DNA of 42,828 nucleotides from Lysobacter sp. (GCA_023700985.1 JAMPXV010000003.1:1-42828); one strand, 5' to 3'. Counted from the first letter of the stretch, positions 30,808 to 40,146 are shown. A program made the numbers and translations. The notes: generated by a model not told the origin, from the sequence alone.

Positions 30808-32490
30808 TCAAACTTCGTGAGGGAAATGCTTGATCACGCAGCGGATCGGGTTCGGCGCCGCCTGCCCCAGCCCGCAGATGGACGCGTCCGCCATCGCCTG
30901 CGACAGCTCCTCCAGGAGCGCGGCATCCCACGCCGGCGCCTCCATGAGCTTCGCCGCCTTTGCGGTGCCCGCCCGGCAGGGCGTGCACTGGCCGCAGGAC
31001 TCGTCCTCGAAGAAGCGCATCATGTTGAGCGCCGCGTCCCGCGCCTTGTCGTGGTCCGAGAGCACGATCACGGCCGCCGAGCCGATGAAGCAGCCGTGCG
31101 GCTGGAGGGTATCGAAGTCGAGCGGGATGTCGCCCATCGACGCCGGCAGGATGCCCCCGGAGGCGCCGCCGGGGAGGTACGCGTAGAACTCGTGGCCCTC
31201 CAGCATCCCGCCGCAGTGCTCGGCGATGAGCTCCTTCACGGTGATGCCCGCCGGCGCGAGGTGCACGCCGGGCCGGTTCACGCGGCCCGACACCGAGAAG
31301 GAGCGCAGGCCCTTGCGGCCGTTGCGGCCCTGGGAGGCGAACCAGCCCGCCCCCTTCTCCAGGATCTCGCGCACCCAGTAGAGCGTCTCGAAGTTGTGCT
31401 CGAGCGTCGGGCGGCCGAAGAGGCCGACCTGGGCGACGTAGGGGGGCCGAAGCCGCGGCATGCCCCGCTTGCCCTCGATCGACTCGATCATCGCGGACTC
31501 CTCGCCGCAGATGTAGGCGCCGGCGCCGCGGCGAAGGTGGATCTCGGGAAGCGGCCCCGGCGGGTCGGCCTGCAGCAGCGCGATCTCCTTCTCGAGGGCC
31601 TCGCGGCAGGCGTGGTACTCGTCGCGCAGGTAGATCCAGATCCTCTCGATGCCCGTCGCCCAGGCGGCCACGAGCATGCCCTCGAGGAAGCGGTGCGGGT
31701 CGCGCTCGAGGTAGTGGCGGTCCTTGAACGTGCCGGGCTCGCCCTCGTCGATGTTCACCGCCATGTAGCGCGGGCCGGCCTCGGCGCGCACGATGCGCCA
31801 CTTGCGCCCGGTGGGGAAGCCCGCGCCGCCCAGCCCGCGCAGCCCGGCATCCTCCATGGTCTTCAGCACGACCTCCAGGTCGCGCTTTCCCGCGAGGCAC
31901 TCGGCCCACAGCGCGTATCCGCCGGCCTCGCGGTATTCCGCGTACCCGGTGTGCGAGGTGCGCGGCGGCCGCACGACCCCTTCCTTCACGACCGTCGCGA
32001 CCTTCTCGGCGGTGGCGTCGCCGAAGGCGTTCTGGCCCACGCAGACGGCGGGGGCCTCGGCGCAGCGCCCGATGCACGGCGCCGCCAGCACCCGCACGTT
32101 CGGGCCCAGCGTCACCTTCAGCCGCTCCAGGAGACCCTCGGCCCCGGCCATCCGGCAGGAAAGCGTGTCGCAGACGCGCACGGTGAGCTTCGCGGGCGCT
32201 TCCTCGCCCTCCTTCACGACATCGAAGTGGTGGTAGAAGGTCGCGACCTCGAAGACCTCGGCCTGCGAGAGCTTCATGGCCTCGGCCAGCGCCGCGAGGC
32301 GGGCGGCCGAGAGGCTGCCGAAGTGGTCCTGCACCTTGTGCAGGTTCTCGATGAGGTACTCGGGCGCGCGCGGCGCCTCGCCCAGGAGGGAGGCGATCTC
32401 CTCGCGGGCGACGGCGTCCACGGAGCGGCCCTTGGGAGTCGGGCGGGCCTTGCGGATCTTCGAGAGCGGAATGGCGACGCGGTCGTTCAT
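30808..32490 (-). CDS. fdsB: Fused gamma-beta (NuoE-NuoF-like) subunit of NAD-dependent formate dehydrogenase
   Basis: This is a 560-residue fusion. Residues 1-165 are FdsG/NuoE-like, with a thioredoxin-like 2Fe-2S site (VCDTLSCRMAG and APCIGRCAEAPAV). Residues 190-560 are FdsB/NuoF-like: the NAD/FMN part GLRGLGGAGFPTGRKW and NIDEGEPGTFKDRH, GAGAYICGEESAMIESIEG, then the [4Fe-4S] motif ESCGQCTPCRAGT and a late Cys in ASICGLGQAAPNPI. It takes electrons from FdsA and reduces NAD+. I start at MNDRVAIPLSK. FdsG and FdsB are separate proteins in the best-known bacterial systems, so the fusion is notable. No fdsC or fdsD maturation genes lie in the window. Confidence 0.92.
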   Translation of the reverse strand: MNDRVAIPLSKIRKARPTPKGRSVDAVAREEIASLLGEAPRAPEYLIENLHKVQDHFGSLSAARLAALAEAMKLSQAEVFEVATFYHHFDVVKEGEEAPAKLTVRVCDTLSCRMAGAEGLLERLKVTLGPNVRVLAAPCIGRCAEAPAVCVGQNAFGDATAEKVATVVKEGVVRPPRTSHTGYAEYREAGGYALWAECLAGKRDLEVVLKTMEDAGLRGLGGAGFPTGRKWRIVRAEAGPRYMAVNIDEGEPGTFKDRHYLERDPHRFLEGMLVAAWATGIERIWIYLRDEYHACREALEKEIALLQADPPGPLPEIHLRRGAGAYICGEESAMIESIEGKRGMPRLRPPYVAQVGLFGRPTLEHNFETLYWVREILEKGAGWFASQGRNGRKGLRSFSVSGRVNRPGVHLAPAGITVKELIAEHCGGMLEGHEFYAYLPGGASGGILPASMGDIPLDFDTLQPHGCFIGSAAVIVLSDHDKARDAALNMMRFFEDESCGQCTPCRAGTAKAAKLMEAPAWDAALLEELSQAMADASICGLGQAAPNPIRCVIKHFPHEV

Positions 32491-32588
32491 GGCGGGCTCT
32501 GGGTTGTCTGCGGCGGGGCCGGCTTGGCTGGCGGCGCCCGGGGGCATGCCCTCGCGTCGCGGGCGATGGGCCTGGGAGTCAGGTGGTT

Positions 32589-32632
32589 AGACTACCGAAG
32601 GGGAGGCGAGTTTGGGCTTGACCCGAGTCAAG
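32589..32632 (-). promoter_or_regulatory. FNR/CRP-type palindrome with a downstream -10 for the formate dehydrogenase operon
   Basis: CTTGACCCGAGTCAAG (32617-32632) is a perfect TTGA-N6-TCAA palindrome of the Crp/Fnr operator type. On the minus strand a possible -10, TAGTCT, lies at 32594-32589. The predicted start near 32582 puts the palindrome centre at about -42, the classical activating position. It also lies about 55 bases upstream of the divergent amidotransferase gene. The regulator is unknown. Confidence 0.5.
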
Positions 32633-32666
32633 CGGCCCCCGTCCCGGCCGGGAGCGGGCGCTGTGC

Positions 32667-32672
32667 CAGAAT
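32667..32672 (+). promoter_or_regulatory. Extended -10 for a leaderless amidotransferase transcript
   Basis: TGCCAGAAT (hexamer 32667-32672) ends seven bases before the likely start at 32680, so the mRNA would begin at or one base before the ATG. Confidence 0.4.
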
Positions 32673-32679
32673 GCGCCCC

Positions 32680-33603
32680 ATGTGCCGCGCCCTCCTCTAC
32701 CTCGGCGAGCCCGTCCTGCTGGACAACCTGCTGTACCAGCCCGATTCGGCGCTGGTGCGGCAGAGCTACATGCCGAAGATGCTGCACATGATGAACCTCG
32801 CCGGCTTCGGCATGCGCGCCTGGGACCGGCAGTCGCGCGCCCCCGGGAAGCCCTGGGCCTACGGCTCCACGGAGCTGCCGGTCTTCGACCGCAACCTCAA
32901 GAACCTCGCGGAAAAGGTCGAGGCCTCGGCCGTGCTGGCCCACGTGCGCGGGGTGGCCTACAGCACGGCCGTGGAGATCTCGCCCGCCAATGTGCACCCG
33001 TTCCAGTTTCCGGGCTCGCCGCTTGCCATGGCCCACAACGGCGACCTCGCCCGCTTCGCCGACCTGAGGCCGGCGCTGGCGTCCCACGTGCCGGAGAGCC
33101 TCGTCCGGCACATCCGGGGAACGACGGACAGCGAGTGGATCTACGCGCTCGTTCTCTCCGGCCTGCGCGATCCCCTCGCCGTGCCCGGGGGCGACGAGCT
33201 CGCCGAGGCGATCGCACGGGCGCTCGCCATCATCCGGCGCGAGCGGGAGCGCCTCGGCATCGACGTTTCGTCCTCGGTGAACCTGTTCTTCGCGGACGGC
33301 ACGCAGCTCGCGGCCGTGCGCTACTGCTTCGACTTCGGCCGCTACGCCACGGCGGACGCCGCGCGCGTGCACGAGGCGAACCTGAGCTTCCTGAGCCTGT
33401 GGTACACGCTGGGCCGCGACTACGGCCTGCACGACGGCGAGTGGCGGATGACGGGCGGGGCGCAGGCGGCCGACTCGATCCTCGTGGCCTCCGAGCCGCT
33501 CACGCGCGACGTCGCCTCCTGGGTCGAGGTGCCCGAGTACGCCGTGCTCCACGCCCGCCTGCGCGAGGGCCGGCCCGACGTGACGCTGCGCTACCTGGAC
33601 TAG
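32680..33603 (+). CDS. Class II glutamine amidotransferase (YafJ/EgtC-like)
   Basis: This is a 307-residue enzyme of the N-terminal-nucleophile glutaminase family. Cys2 becomes the N-terminal nucleophile once Met is removed, which fixes the start at MCRALLYLG rather than three codons upstream. Visible are the substrate Arg/glutamine region AVLAHVRGVAYST, NVHPFQFPGSPLAMAHNGDLA (the Asn-Gly oxyanion pair), and GTTDSEWIYALVLSGL (the glutamate-binding Asp). No synthase domain is attached. Stand-alone proteins of this kind act on small amides such as gamma-glutamyl compounds (EgtC) or are of unknown role. No egtB or egtD neighbour is present. It converges on the next gene, and the two stop codons share CTAG. 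Confidence 0.88.
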   Translation: MCRALLYLGEPVLLDNLLYQPDSALVRQSYMPKMLHMMNLAGFGMRAWDRQSRAPGKPWAYGSTELPVFDRNLKNLAEKVEASAVLAHVRGVAYSTAVEISPANVHPFQFPGSPLAMAHNGDLARFADLRPALASHVPESLVRHIRGTTDSEWIYALVLSGLRDPLAVPGGDELAEAIARALAIIRRERERLGIDVSSSVNLFFADGTQLAAVRYCFDFGRYATADAARVHEANLSFLSLWYTLGRDYGLHDGEWRMTGGAQAADSILVASEPLTRDVASWVEVPEYAVLHARLREGRPDVTLRYLD

Positions 33604-34637
33604 CCGGGCGCCCCGCCTTCCGCCCAGAGCTGCGCGGCGCCGGCCTCCTCGATCAGCGCCGCCTCGCGGTCGCGCGAGGCCAGGCGGGCATGGGCCGCCA
33701 GGCGAGTGAGCGCGCGGTTGGTGCGCCCCAGCGCCTCGAGGAGGCTGCGCTGCACGGCCGAGCGCACGCGCGAGGCTGCGGGGCTCTCGCCGAAATAGAG
33801 GGCGCGAAAGGCGTCGGCCGGGATCTCCAGGAGCGTGGAAGCCTCGCGGGCGAAGGCCCACGTGCCGTGCGCGCTGCCGAGCAGCACCCCCATGAACCCC
33901 AGGGGCTTGCCCGGGCCGAGGACCGCCACGCGCCGCTCCATCCCGTCCACCGGGCGCACGACCTCCACCGCGCCGCGGGCCACTACCAGCACGGCGTGCG
34001 CCGCGCCGCCGGGCGCGTGCAGCAGCGCGCCGCGCGGAGCCTCGAGCACCCGGGCCGGCGCGATCACCTCGTCGATCTCGTCGGGGGGAAAGCGCTCGAA
34101 GAAGGCGAGGCGCGGCAGGAAGGACGCGAGGTCGAAGGGCGCCCGGCGCGGGCGCGCCACGTCCGCCAGGGGAACCGCGCCCTCCCGGGCGCGCGACGGC
34201 CGGTCCTCGGGCGAGGCGATCGCCGCCAGCCGCTCGTTCAGGGCGCGCAGCCTCCCGGCGAGCACGATCGTCACCCCGTGCTGCAGCTCGCGCGCGGCGG
34301 GGTGGCGCTGCGAGACCACGGCCCGGAAGTCCTCGAAGGTGAGGAACCAGCCGTCCACGTGCGACGTGGCGACGACCGTCGCCGTGCACGTGCCGGCCTC
34401 CACGAGGGCCATCTCGCCGAAGATGTCGCCGCCCGCGAGGCGCGCGACCACGATGCACTCGCCGCCCGGCGCCGGGATGCGGGCCTCGGCCCCGCCCTCG
34501 CGGAGCACGAAGGCGCCGCGGGCCGCATCCCCGTGCCGCACGAGGGTCGCGCCCTTCACGAAGGAGACGGGGCGGGCGGCGGCGAGCAGCAGCCCGCGCG
34601 CCTCGGGGGAAAGGGACTCCAGGAACGGCTGCGGCAT
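33600..34637 (-). CDS. Tandem cyclic-nucleotide-binding-domain protein without DNA-binding domain
   Basis: This is a 345-residue protein with two CNB folds. The first spans about residues 5-120 (FVKGATLVRHGDAARGAFVL, LAGGDIFGEMALVEAGTCTATVVA, the phosphate-binding cassette region). The second spans about 180-300 (FFERFPPDEIDEVI, APGGAAHAVLVVARGAVEV, GKPLGFMGVLLGSAHGTWAFA). The first keeps the GEMAL core but lacks a clear Arg at the usual place (TCTATV); the second is more divergent. No HTH, kinase, channel or cyclase domain follows; the C-terminus is helical and Ala-rich. It may be a sensor acting through protein contact, or an orphan regulatory subunit. Its stop overlaps the convergent amidotransferase stop. 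Confidence 0.82.
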   Translation of the reverse strand: MPQPFLESLSPEARGLLLAAARPVSFVKGATLVRHGDAARGAFVLREGGAEARIPAPGGECIVVARLAGGDIFGEMALVEAGTCTATVVATSHVDGWFLTFEDFRAVVSQRHPAARELQHGVTIVLAGRLRALNERLAAIASPEDRPSRAREGAVPLADVARPRRAPFDLASFLPRLAFFERFPPDEIDEVIAPARVLEAPRGALLHAPGGAAHAVLVVARGAVEVVRPVDGMERRVAVLGPGKPLGFMGVLLGSAHGTWAFAREASTLLEIPADAFRALYFGESPAASRVRSAVQRSLLEALGRTNRALTRLAAHARLASRDREAALIEEAGAAQLWAEGGAPG

Positions 34638-34657
34638 GGCGTCGCCCCGATCGATTG

Positions 34658-34742
34658 ACCCTCACCCCCGACCCCTCTCCCGCAAGCGGGAGAGGGGAGA
34701 AGTTCTCCCTTCTCCCTTGGGAGAAGGGCCGGGGATGAGGGT
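34658..34742. repeat. Compound palindromic intergenic repeat after sucD
   Basis: Outer arms ACCCTCA/TGAGGGT enclose two hairpins: a perfect 12-bp stem CCCCTCTCCCGC/GCGGGAGAGGGG with an AA loop (34672-34697), and a perfect 10-bp stem CCCTTCTCCC/GGGAGAAGGG with a TT loop (34707-34728). It begins four bases after the sucD stop. This kind of C/T-rich composite palindrome recurs between genes in many high-GC proteobacteria. Here it may end or stabilise the sucCD mRNA. Confidence 0.85.
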
Positions 34743-34746
34743 GCTG

Positions 34747-35622
34747 CTAAAGCACCGACTTGAGGAGCTTGCCCATCTCGGCCGGGTTGCGCGTCACCTT
34801 GATGCCGCACTCCTCCATCACGGAAAGCTTCTCCTGCGCCGTCCCCTTGCCGCCGGAGATGATGGCGCCCGCGTGCCCCATGCGCTTGCCGGGGGGCGCG
34901 GTCACGCCCGCGATGAAGCCCACGACGGGCTTCTTCATGTTGCCCTTGATCCAGCGGGCGCACGTCTCCTCGTCGGAGCCGCCGATCTCGCCGATCATGA
35001 TCACCGCATCGGTGTCGGGATCGTCGTTGAAGAGCCTGAGCACGTCGATGTGCTTGAGGCCGTTCACCGGGTCCCCGCCGATGCCCACGGCCGAGGACTG
35101 GCCGAGCCCCAGGGCGGTGAGCTGCCCCACGGCCTCGTAGGTGAGCGTGCCGGAGCGCGAGACCACGCCGATGCGGCCCTTCCTGTGGATGTGGCCGGGC
35201 ATGATGCCGATCTTGATCTCCTCGGGCGTGATCGTGCCGGGACAGTTGGGCCCGAGGAGGATCGTCTTCCTGCCCTTCATGCGGTCGCGCGTGCGGATCA
35301 TGTCGCGCACCGGGATGCCCTCGGTGATGCAGATCACCAGGTCCAGCTCCGCGTCCACCGCCTCGTCGATGGCGGCTGCCGCGAAGGGCGGCGGCACGTA
35401 GATCACGGAGACGGTCGCGCCCGTCTGCTTCTTCGCCTCCGCCACCGAGCCGTAGATCGGGATGCCCTCGAAGTCCTCGCCGGCCTTCTTGGGATTCACG
35501 CCGGCCACGAAGCAGTTCCTGCCGTTCGCGTAGTCGCGGCACATCTTCGTGTGGAACTGGCCGGTCTTGCCCGTGATGCCCTGCGTGATGACCTTGGTGT
35601 CCTTGTTGATGAGGATGCTCAT
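34747..35622 (-). CDS. sucD: Succinyl-CoA synthetase alpha subunit
   Basis: This is the 291-residue alpha subunit, which is phosphorylated on His during conversion of succinyl-CoA to succinate with ATP or GTP formation. The CoA site [14 protein letters not shown] is near residue 13, [16 protein letters not shown] follows, and the phospho-His is in [15 protein letters not shown] near residue 245. Length is standard (289-291). I start at [11 protein letters not shown]. It follows sucC after 13 bases, the usual order. The ORF track extension upstream is out of gene. Confidence 0.97.
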   Translation of the reverse strand: MSILINKDTKVITQGITGKTGQFHTKMCRDYANGRNCFVAGVNPKKAGEDFEGIPIYGSVAEAKKQTGATVSVIYVPPPFAAAAIDEAVDAELDLVICITEGIPVRDMIRTRDRMKGRKTILLGPNCPGTITPEEIKIGIMPGHIHRKGRIGVVSRSGTLTYEAVGQLTALGLGQSSAVGIGGDPVNGLKHIDVLRLFNDDPDTDAVIMIGEIGGSDEETCARWIKGNMKKPVVGFIAGVTAPPGKRMGHAGAIISGGKGTAQEKLSVMEECGIKVTRNPAEMGKLLKSVL

Positions 35623-35635
35623 GTCGTTTTCCCTG

Positions 35636-36799
<1,164 letters not shown>

Positions 36800-36831
36800 T
36801 GTCGTGGGGAGCCTGAGTGATGAGCCCGGCC

Positions 36832-36837
36832 ATTCTA
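36832..36837 (-). promoter_or_regulatory. Extended -10 element of the sucCD promoter
   Basis: TGCTAGAAT on the minus strand (hexamer 36837-36832) gives a predicted start near 36825, with a leader of about 26 bases. A CAAGGC at a spacing of about 21 bases is a poor -35. A GGGGCCCTCTGCCCC palindrome overlaps the spacer and could be an operator. Confidence 0.45.
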
Positions 36838-36897
36838 GCAGCCGGGGCAGAGGGCCCCGCCTTGACGCCGGTCAGTCGCGCGCGGGGATTCGCGCGC

Positions 36898-37470
36898 TCA
36901 GTGGTTCTCGGTCGGCCCGCCTTGCGCGGCCGGGGTGCCCCCCCGGTACCAGCGCGGATAGAACCGCGCCACGACCTCCCCGTGCGAGTCGAGCGCGTGG
37001 CAGCGGTCGAGCTGCGGGGGCTTGCGGTCGGGCGGGGCGAGGCCCTGGCCGGCGAAGGTCTGGAAGGCGGCCGTCGCGAGCGACCCGGCGAGCTCCGTGA
37101 GGTGCGTGCACCCGTTCACGCCGCCGAGGCGTTCCTTCACGTGCCGGAGGTAGCCGGGGCCGATGGAAAGGCCGACGAGCTTCGCGTAATCGGGCGTGAT
37201 CGCGTCGCACGCGCCGGCGTAGGGCATGGCGTCAGTGGCCGCGGCCGCGTCGACGATGCGCAGCTCCCGGTCCACGGTGATCCTGAGCCACATGTCGTGG
37301 ACCGCCTCGCCGGGGGGCCTGCGGCGGCCGCCCACGGGGAACTCCACGTCCTTGCGGTCGAAGAGGCGCCCCTCGATGTCGTAGAGGCCGTCCTCGCGCC
37401 GGTAGCCGACGATCTCGATCGTGCGCCTGTGCAGGGGCTCTCGCTTCGCGCCGGAATCGGGCAGCGGCAT
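36898..37470 (-). CDS. DUF2889 family protein
   Basis: This is a 190-residue soluble protein that fits the DUF2889 family: an N-terminal [22 protein letters not shown], then DRKDVEFPV and [16 protein letters not shown], then [26 protein letters not shown]. The conserved GVNGCTHL segment with Cys and His could be a ligand or metal site, but this is unproven. The start [12 protein letters not shown] lies 17 bases after the kinase stop, so co-transcription with the kinase is likely. DUF2889 proteins often sit beside other genes in betaproteobacteria and have no assigned function that I know. Confidence 0.82.
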   Translation of the reverse strand: MPLPDSGAKREPLHRRTIEIVGYRREDGLYDIEGRLFDRKDVEFPVGGRRRPPGEAVHDMWLRITVDRELRIVDAAAATDAMPYAGACDAITPDYAKLVGLSIGPGYLRHVKERLGGVNGCTHLTELAGSLATAAFQTFAGQGLAPPDRKPPQLDRCHALDSHGEVVARFYPRWYRGGTPAAQGGPTENH

Positions 37471-37487
37471 CGCGTCCGGCTCGCGCC

Positions 37488-40076
37488 TCAGCCCTTGCGC
37501 GCCTGGCGGATCGCCTCGGCGAACTCCTGGCCCGTCTGGTAGCGCTGGTTGAAGTCCTTGGCGAGCGCCTTGTCGATGATGGCGTCGATCCAGGGCGGCA
37601 GGTCGGGGTTGATCTCGCGGATGCGGGGGTGCGGGTTGCTCGCGATGGCGAACATGAGCTGCGTCATCGACTCGCCCTCGAAGGGCAGGCGCCCGCACAG
37701 CATCTGGAAGAGCGTCACGCCGAGCGAGAAGAGGTCGGAGCGGCCGTCGATCTTCTTGCCGGCGAGCTGCTCGGGCGACATGTAGGACGGCGTGCCCAGC
37801 ACCATGCCGGTCTTCGTCCTGGACGAGTCCGTGATGCGCGCGATGCCGAAGTCCGTCACCTTGGCGGTGTCGCTCTCCGGCTCGTACATGATGTTGGCGG
37901 GCTTGATGTCGCGGTGCACGACCCCCATCGAGTGCGCGTAGCCCAGGGCGTCCGCCACGCGCTCGACGATCGAGAGCACGCGGTCGGCCGGCAGCAGGTT
38001 GGGCTGCTTCACGTAGGGCACGAGGTCCTTGCCCTTCAGGAACTCCATGGCGATGTAGGCGAGGTCGTGCTCCTCGCCCGCGTCGTAGATGGTGACGATG
38101 TTGGGGTGGGTGAGGCGCCCGGCCGTCTCCGCCTCGCGGAAGAAGCGCTCCTTGGCCTCCTGCAGCTCGTCGCCCTCGAATTCCGCGGACAGCGCCATCG
38201 TCTTGATGGCCACCGTGCGCCCGATCTTCGGGTCCTTGCCGAGGTAGACCACGCCCATGGCGCCCTTGCCGAGTTCCTTCTCCACCTGGTAGCGGCCGAG
38301 CATCGGCTTCTCCGCCTGCCCGCCCTGCAGGACCATGGTCGCCGCGTTGGAGCGCGCGGCCGACGAGCCGCCGAGGATGATGGTCTCGCTCATCGCCTTG
38401 GCGCGCTGCATGCGCTCGGCCACGTCCTTGAACCCGGGGTCGGAACGGTGGATGAACCCGAACACCGATTCCGCCTTGTTGAACTGGCGGCGCCGCTCGA
38501 AGTCGAGGGCCAGCGCGTAGAGGTTCTCGCCCAGCTGCTCGTCGTAGGGGCACTTGCGGAACTTGTCGAACGCCATGTCGAGCTGGCCCTGCTGCTGGAA
38601 GGCGAGCCCGAGCATGCGGTTGGACTCCGCGCCCTCGAGGTCGGCCCTCTCCTTGCCGCGCTCGGTGACGAGGAAGCGCTTGGTGGTGAGGAGGAGGTGC
38701 CCGACGACGAGCAGGGTGGCGGGCAGCATGAGCTGCAGCCACAGCCCCGCGCCCGTCATGAGGCCCAGGTGCGCGCCGAACAGCGCCACGAGGAGCAGCG
38801 CCGTGAGAACCGCGCCCATGCCCGCGCCCAGGCGCGGCAGGAGCAGCACCAGGTAGGCGGCGATGAGCACGTAGACCGCAAGCGATGCCCAGGGGCCCCA
38901 GGTCGGCGCGACGAAGAAGTGCTCCTGGAGGAGCGAGGAGACGGAGTGCGCGAGGGTGGTGACCGGGTGCATCTGCGCCGAGATCGGCGTCACCTGGTTG
39001 TTGCCGATTCCCGCGGCGACCGCCCCGATGAGCACGATCTTGTCGGCGTACTTGGCCGCCGGGATCTTGCCGGTGTAGACGTCGAAGAACGAGTCGACCG
39101 GGAAGGCCGTGCGGCCGTCGCGGTCCTTGTAGAAGTACGTGAACATCTTGGACTGCTCGTCGGTGCGCAGGATCTTGCTGCCCAGCGCCACGCTCTCGCC
39201 GACGTTCACCTTGATGTCCTTCGGGCCCAGGTTGAGGCTGCGCGCGGCGATCGTCAGCGCGAGCGAGGGAAAGAGCTGGCCGTAGTGGTCGATGACCAGG
39301 GGCTCGGTGCGGATGGCGCCGTCGGCCGGGTCCGGGTAGGCGTTGAGGTGGCCCATCGCGGCCACGTTGGCGCCGATCTGCTCGATGGGGGCGATGAGCG
39401 ATACGCCGTAGATGGGGGAGGCGTCCACGCGCGAGTTGCCGCCGATCGCGTTGCGGGCGACGTAGTCGGGCAGCGGCTTGTCCGGCTTGCCCGGCGGGGC
39501 GGCGCCCATCAGCTCGTCGAAGACCATGGGCACCACGACGTTGCCTGCCTTCTTCACGCTCGCGGCAAGGCGGATGTCGTTGTTGAGCGAGACGGAGGCC
39601 TCGCGCAGGAGCTTGCCGATCTCGGCGACCTCGCCGGCGGGCTGCGCCACCTGGGCGGCGGGCGTCGCCCCGCCGATGACGCCGACGCCGGGCGCCTCCT
39701 GGGGCGCGGCCTGCGGATAGGCCTTGTCGTAGATGTCGAGCATCTTCTCGACGTAGGCGAGGCCCGGGTCGATCTGCGGCTCGAAGAAGAAGACGGTGTT
39801 GCCGATGACCTTGGCCTTCGCGGCGGAGAGCTGGTCGATCAGCTTGGCGTGGACCTCGCGCGGCCAGGGCCAGCGGCCGATGTTGGCGATCGACTGCTCG
39901 TCGATCGCGACCACGGCGATCTTGTCGCTCGGGTTCTTGGAGGTCATGCGGACGCCGAGGTCGTAGGCCCAGCGCTCGAAGCCGGGTATCAGGTTCGACG
40001 TCATGCTGAAGGCGAACATGGCGACGGCGATCACCACGCCGAGGAACCAGTCGGCCTTCCAGAATTGGCTCTTCAT
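37488..40076 (-). CDS. CHASE2-sensor serine/threonine protein kinase
   Basis: This is an 862-residue membrane receptor kinase. Order: TM1 (about residues 13-32), an extracytoplasmic CHASE2 domain (about 40-385, with VVAIDEQSIANIGRWPWPRE and the C-terminal FYKDRDGRTAFPVDSFFDVY), three TM segments (about 390-475), a TPR-like helical part (about 490-570, AFQQQGQLDMAFDKFRKCP), and a C-terminal kinase (about 597-862). The kinase has the glycine loop LGKGAMGVVYLG, VAIK, HRDIKPANIMY, DFGIAR and GTPSYMSPEQL, so it should be active. The start MKSQFWKADW has AGGGAG upstream. It probably phosphorylates cytosolic targets in response to a periplasmic signal. DUF2889 follows. Confidence 0.92.
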   Translation of the reverse strand: MKSQFWKADWFLGVVIAVAMFAFSMTSNLIPGFERWAYDLGVRMTSKNPSDKIAVVAIDEQSIANIGRWPWPREVHAKLIDQLSAAKAKVIGNTVFFFEPQIDPGLAYVEKMLDIYDKAYPQAAPQEAPGVGVIGGATPAAQVAQPAGEVAEIGKLLREASVSLNNDIRLAASVKKAGNVVVPMVFDELMGAAPPGKPDKPLPDYVARNAIGGNSRVDASPIYGVSLIAPIEQIGANVAAMGHLNAYPDPADGAIRTEPLVIDHYGQLFPSLALTIAARSLNLGPKDIKVNVGESVALGSKILRTDEQSKMFTYFYKDRDGRTAFPVDSFFDVYTGKIPAAKYADKIVLIGAVAAGIGNNQVTPISAQMHPVTTLAHSVSSLLQEHFFVAPTWGPWASLAVYVLIAAYLVLLLPRLGAGMGAVLTALLLVALFGAHLGLMTGAGLWLQLMLPATLLVVGHLLLTTKRFLVTERGKERADLEGAESNRMLGLAFQQQGQLDMAFDKFRKCPYDEQLGENLYALALDFERRRQFNKAESVFGFIHRSDPGFKDVAERMQRAKAMSETIILGGSSAARSNAATMVLQGGQAEKPMLGRYQVEKELGKGAMGVVYLGKDPKIGRTVAIKTMALSAEFEGDELQEAKERFFREAETAGRLTHPNIVTIYDAGEEHDLAYIAMEFLKGKDLVPYVKQPNLLPADRVLSIVERVADALGYAHSMGVVHRDIKPANIMYEPESDTAKVTDFGIARITDSSRTKTGMVLGTPSYMSPEQLAGKKIDGRSDLFSLGVTLFQMLCGRLPFEGESMTQLMFAIASNPHPRIREINPDLPPWIDAIIDKALAKDFNQRYQTGQEFAEAIRQARKG

Positions 40077-40146
40077 TGGCACTCCCTGTGCGTTCCCCCG
40101 GCCGCCGGGCGGGTGGCTCCAGCGGGCGGCCGCTGCGAGAGCCGGA

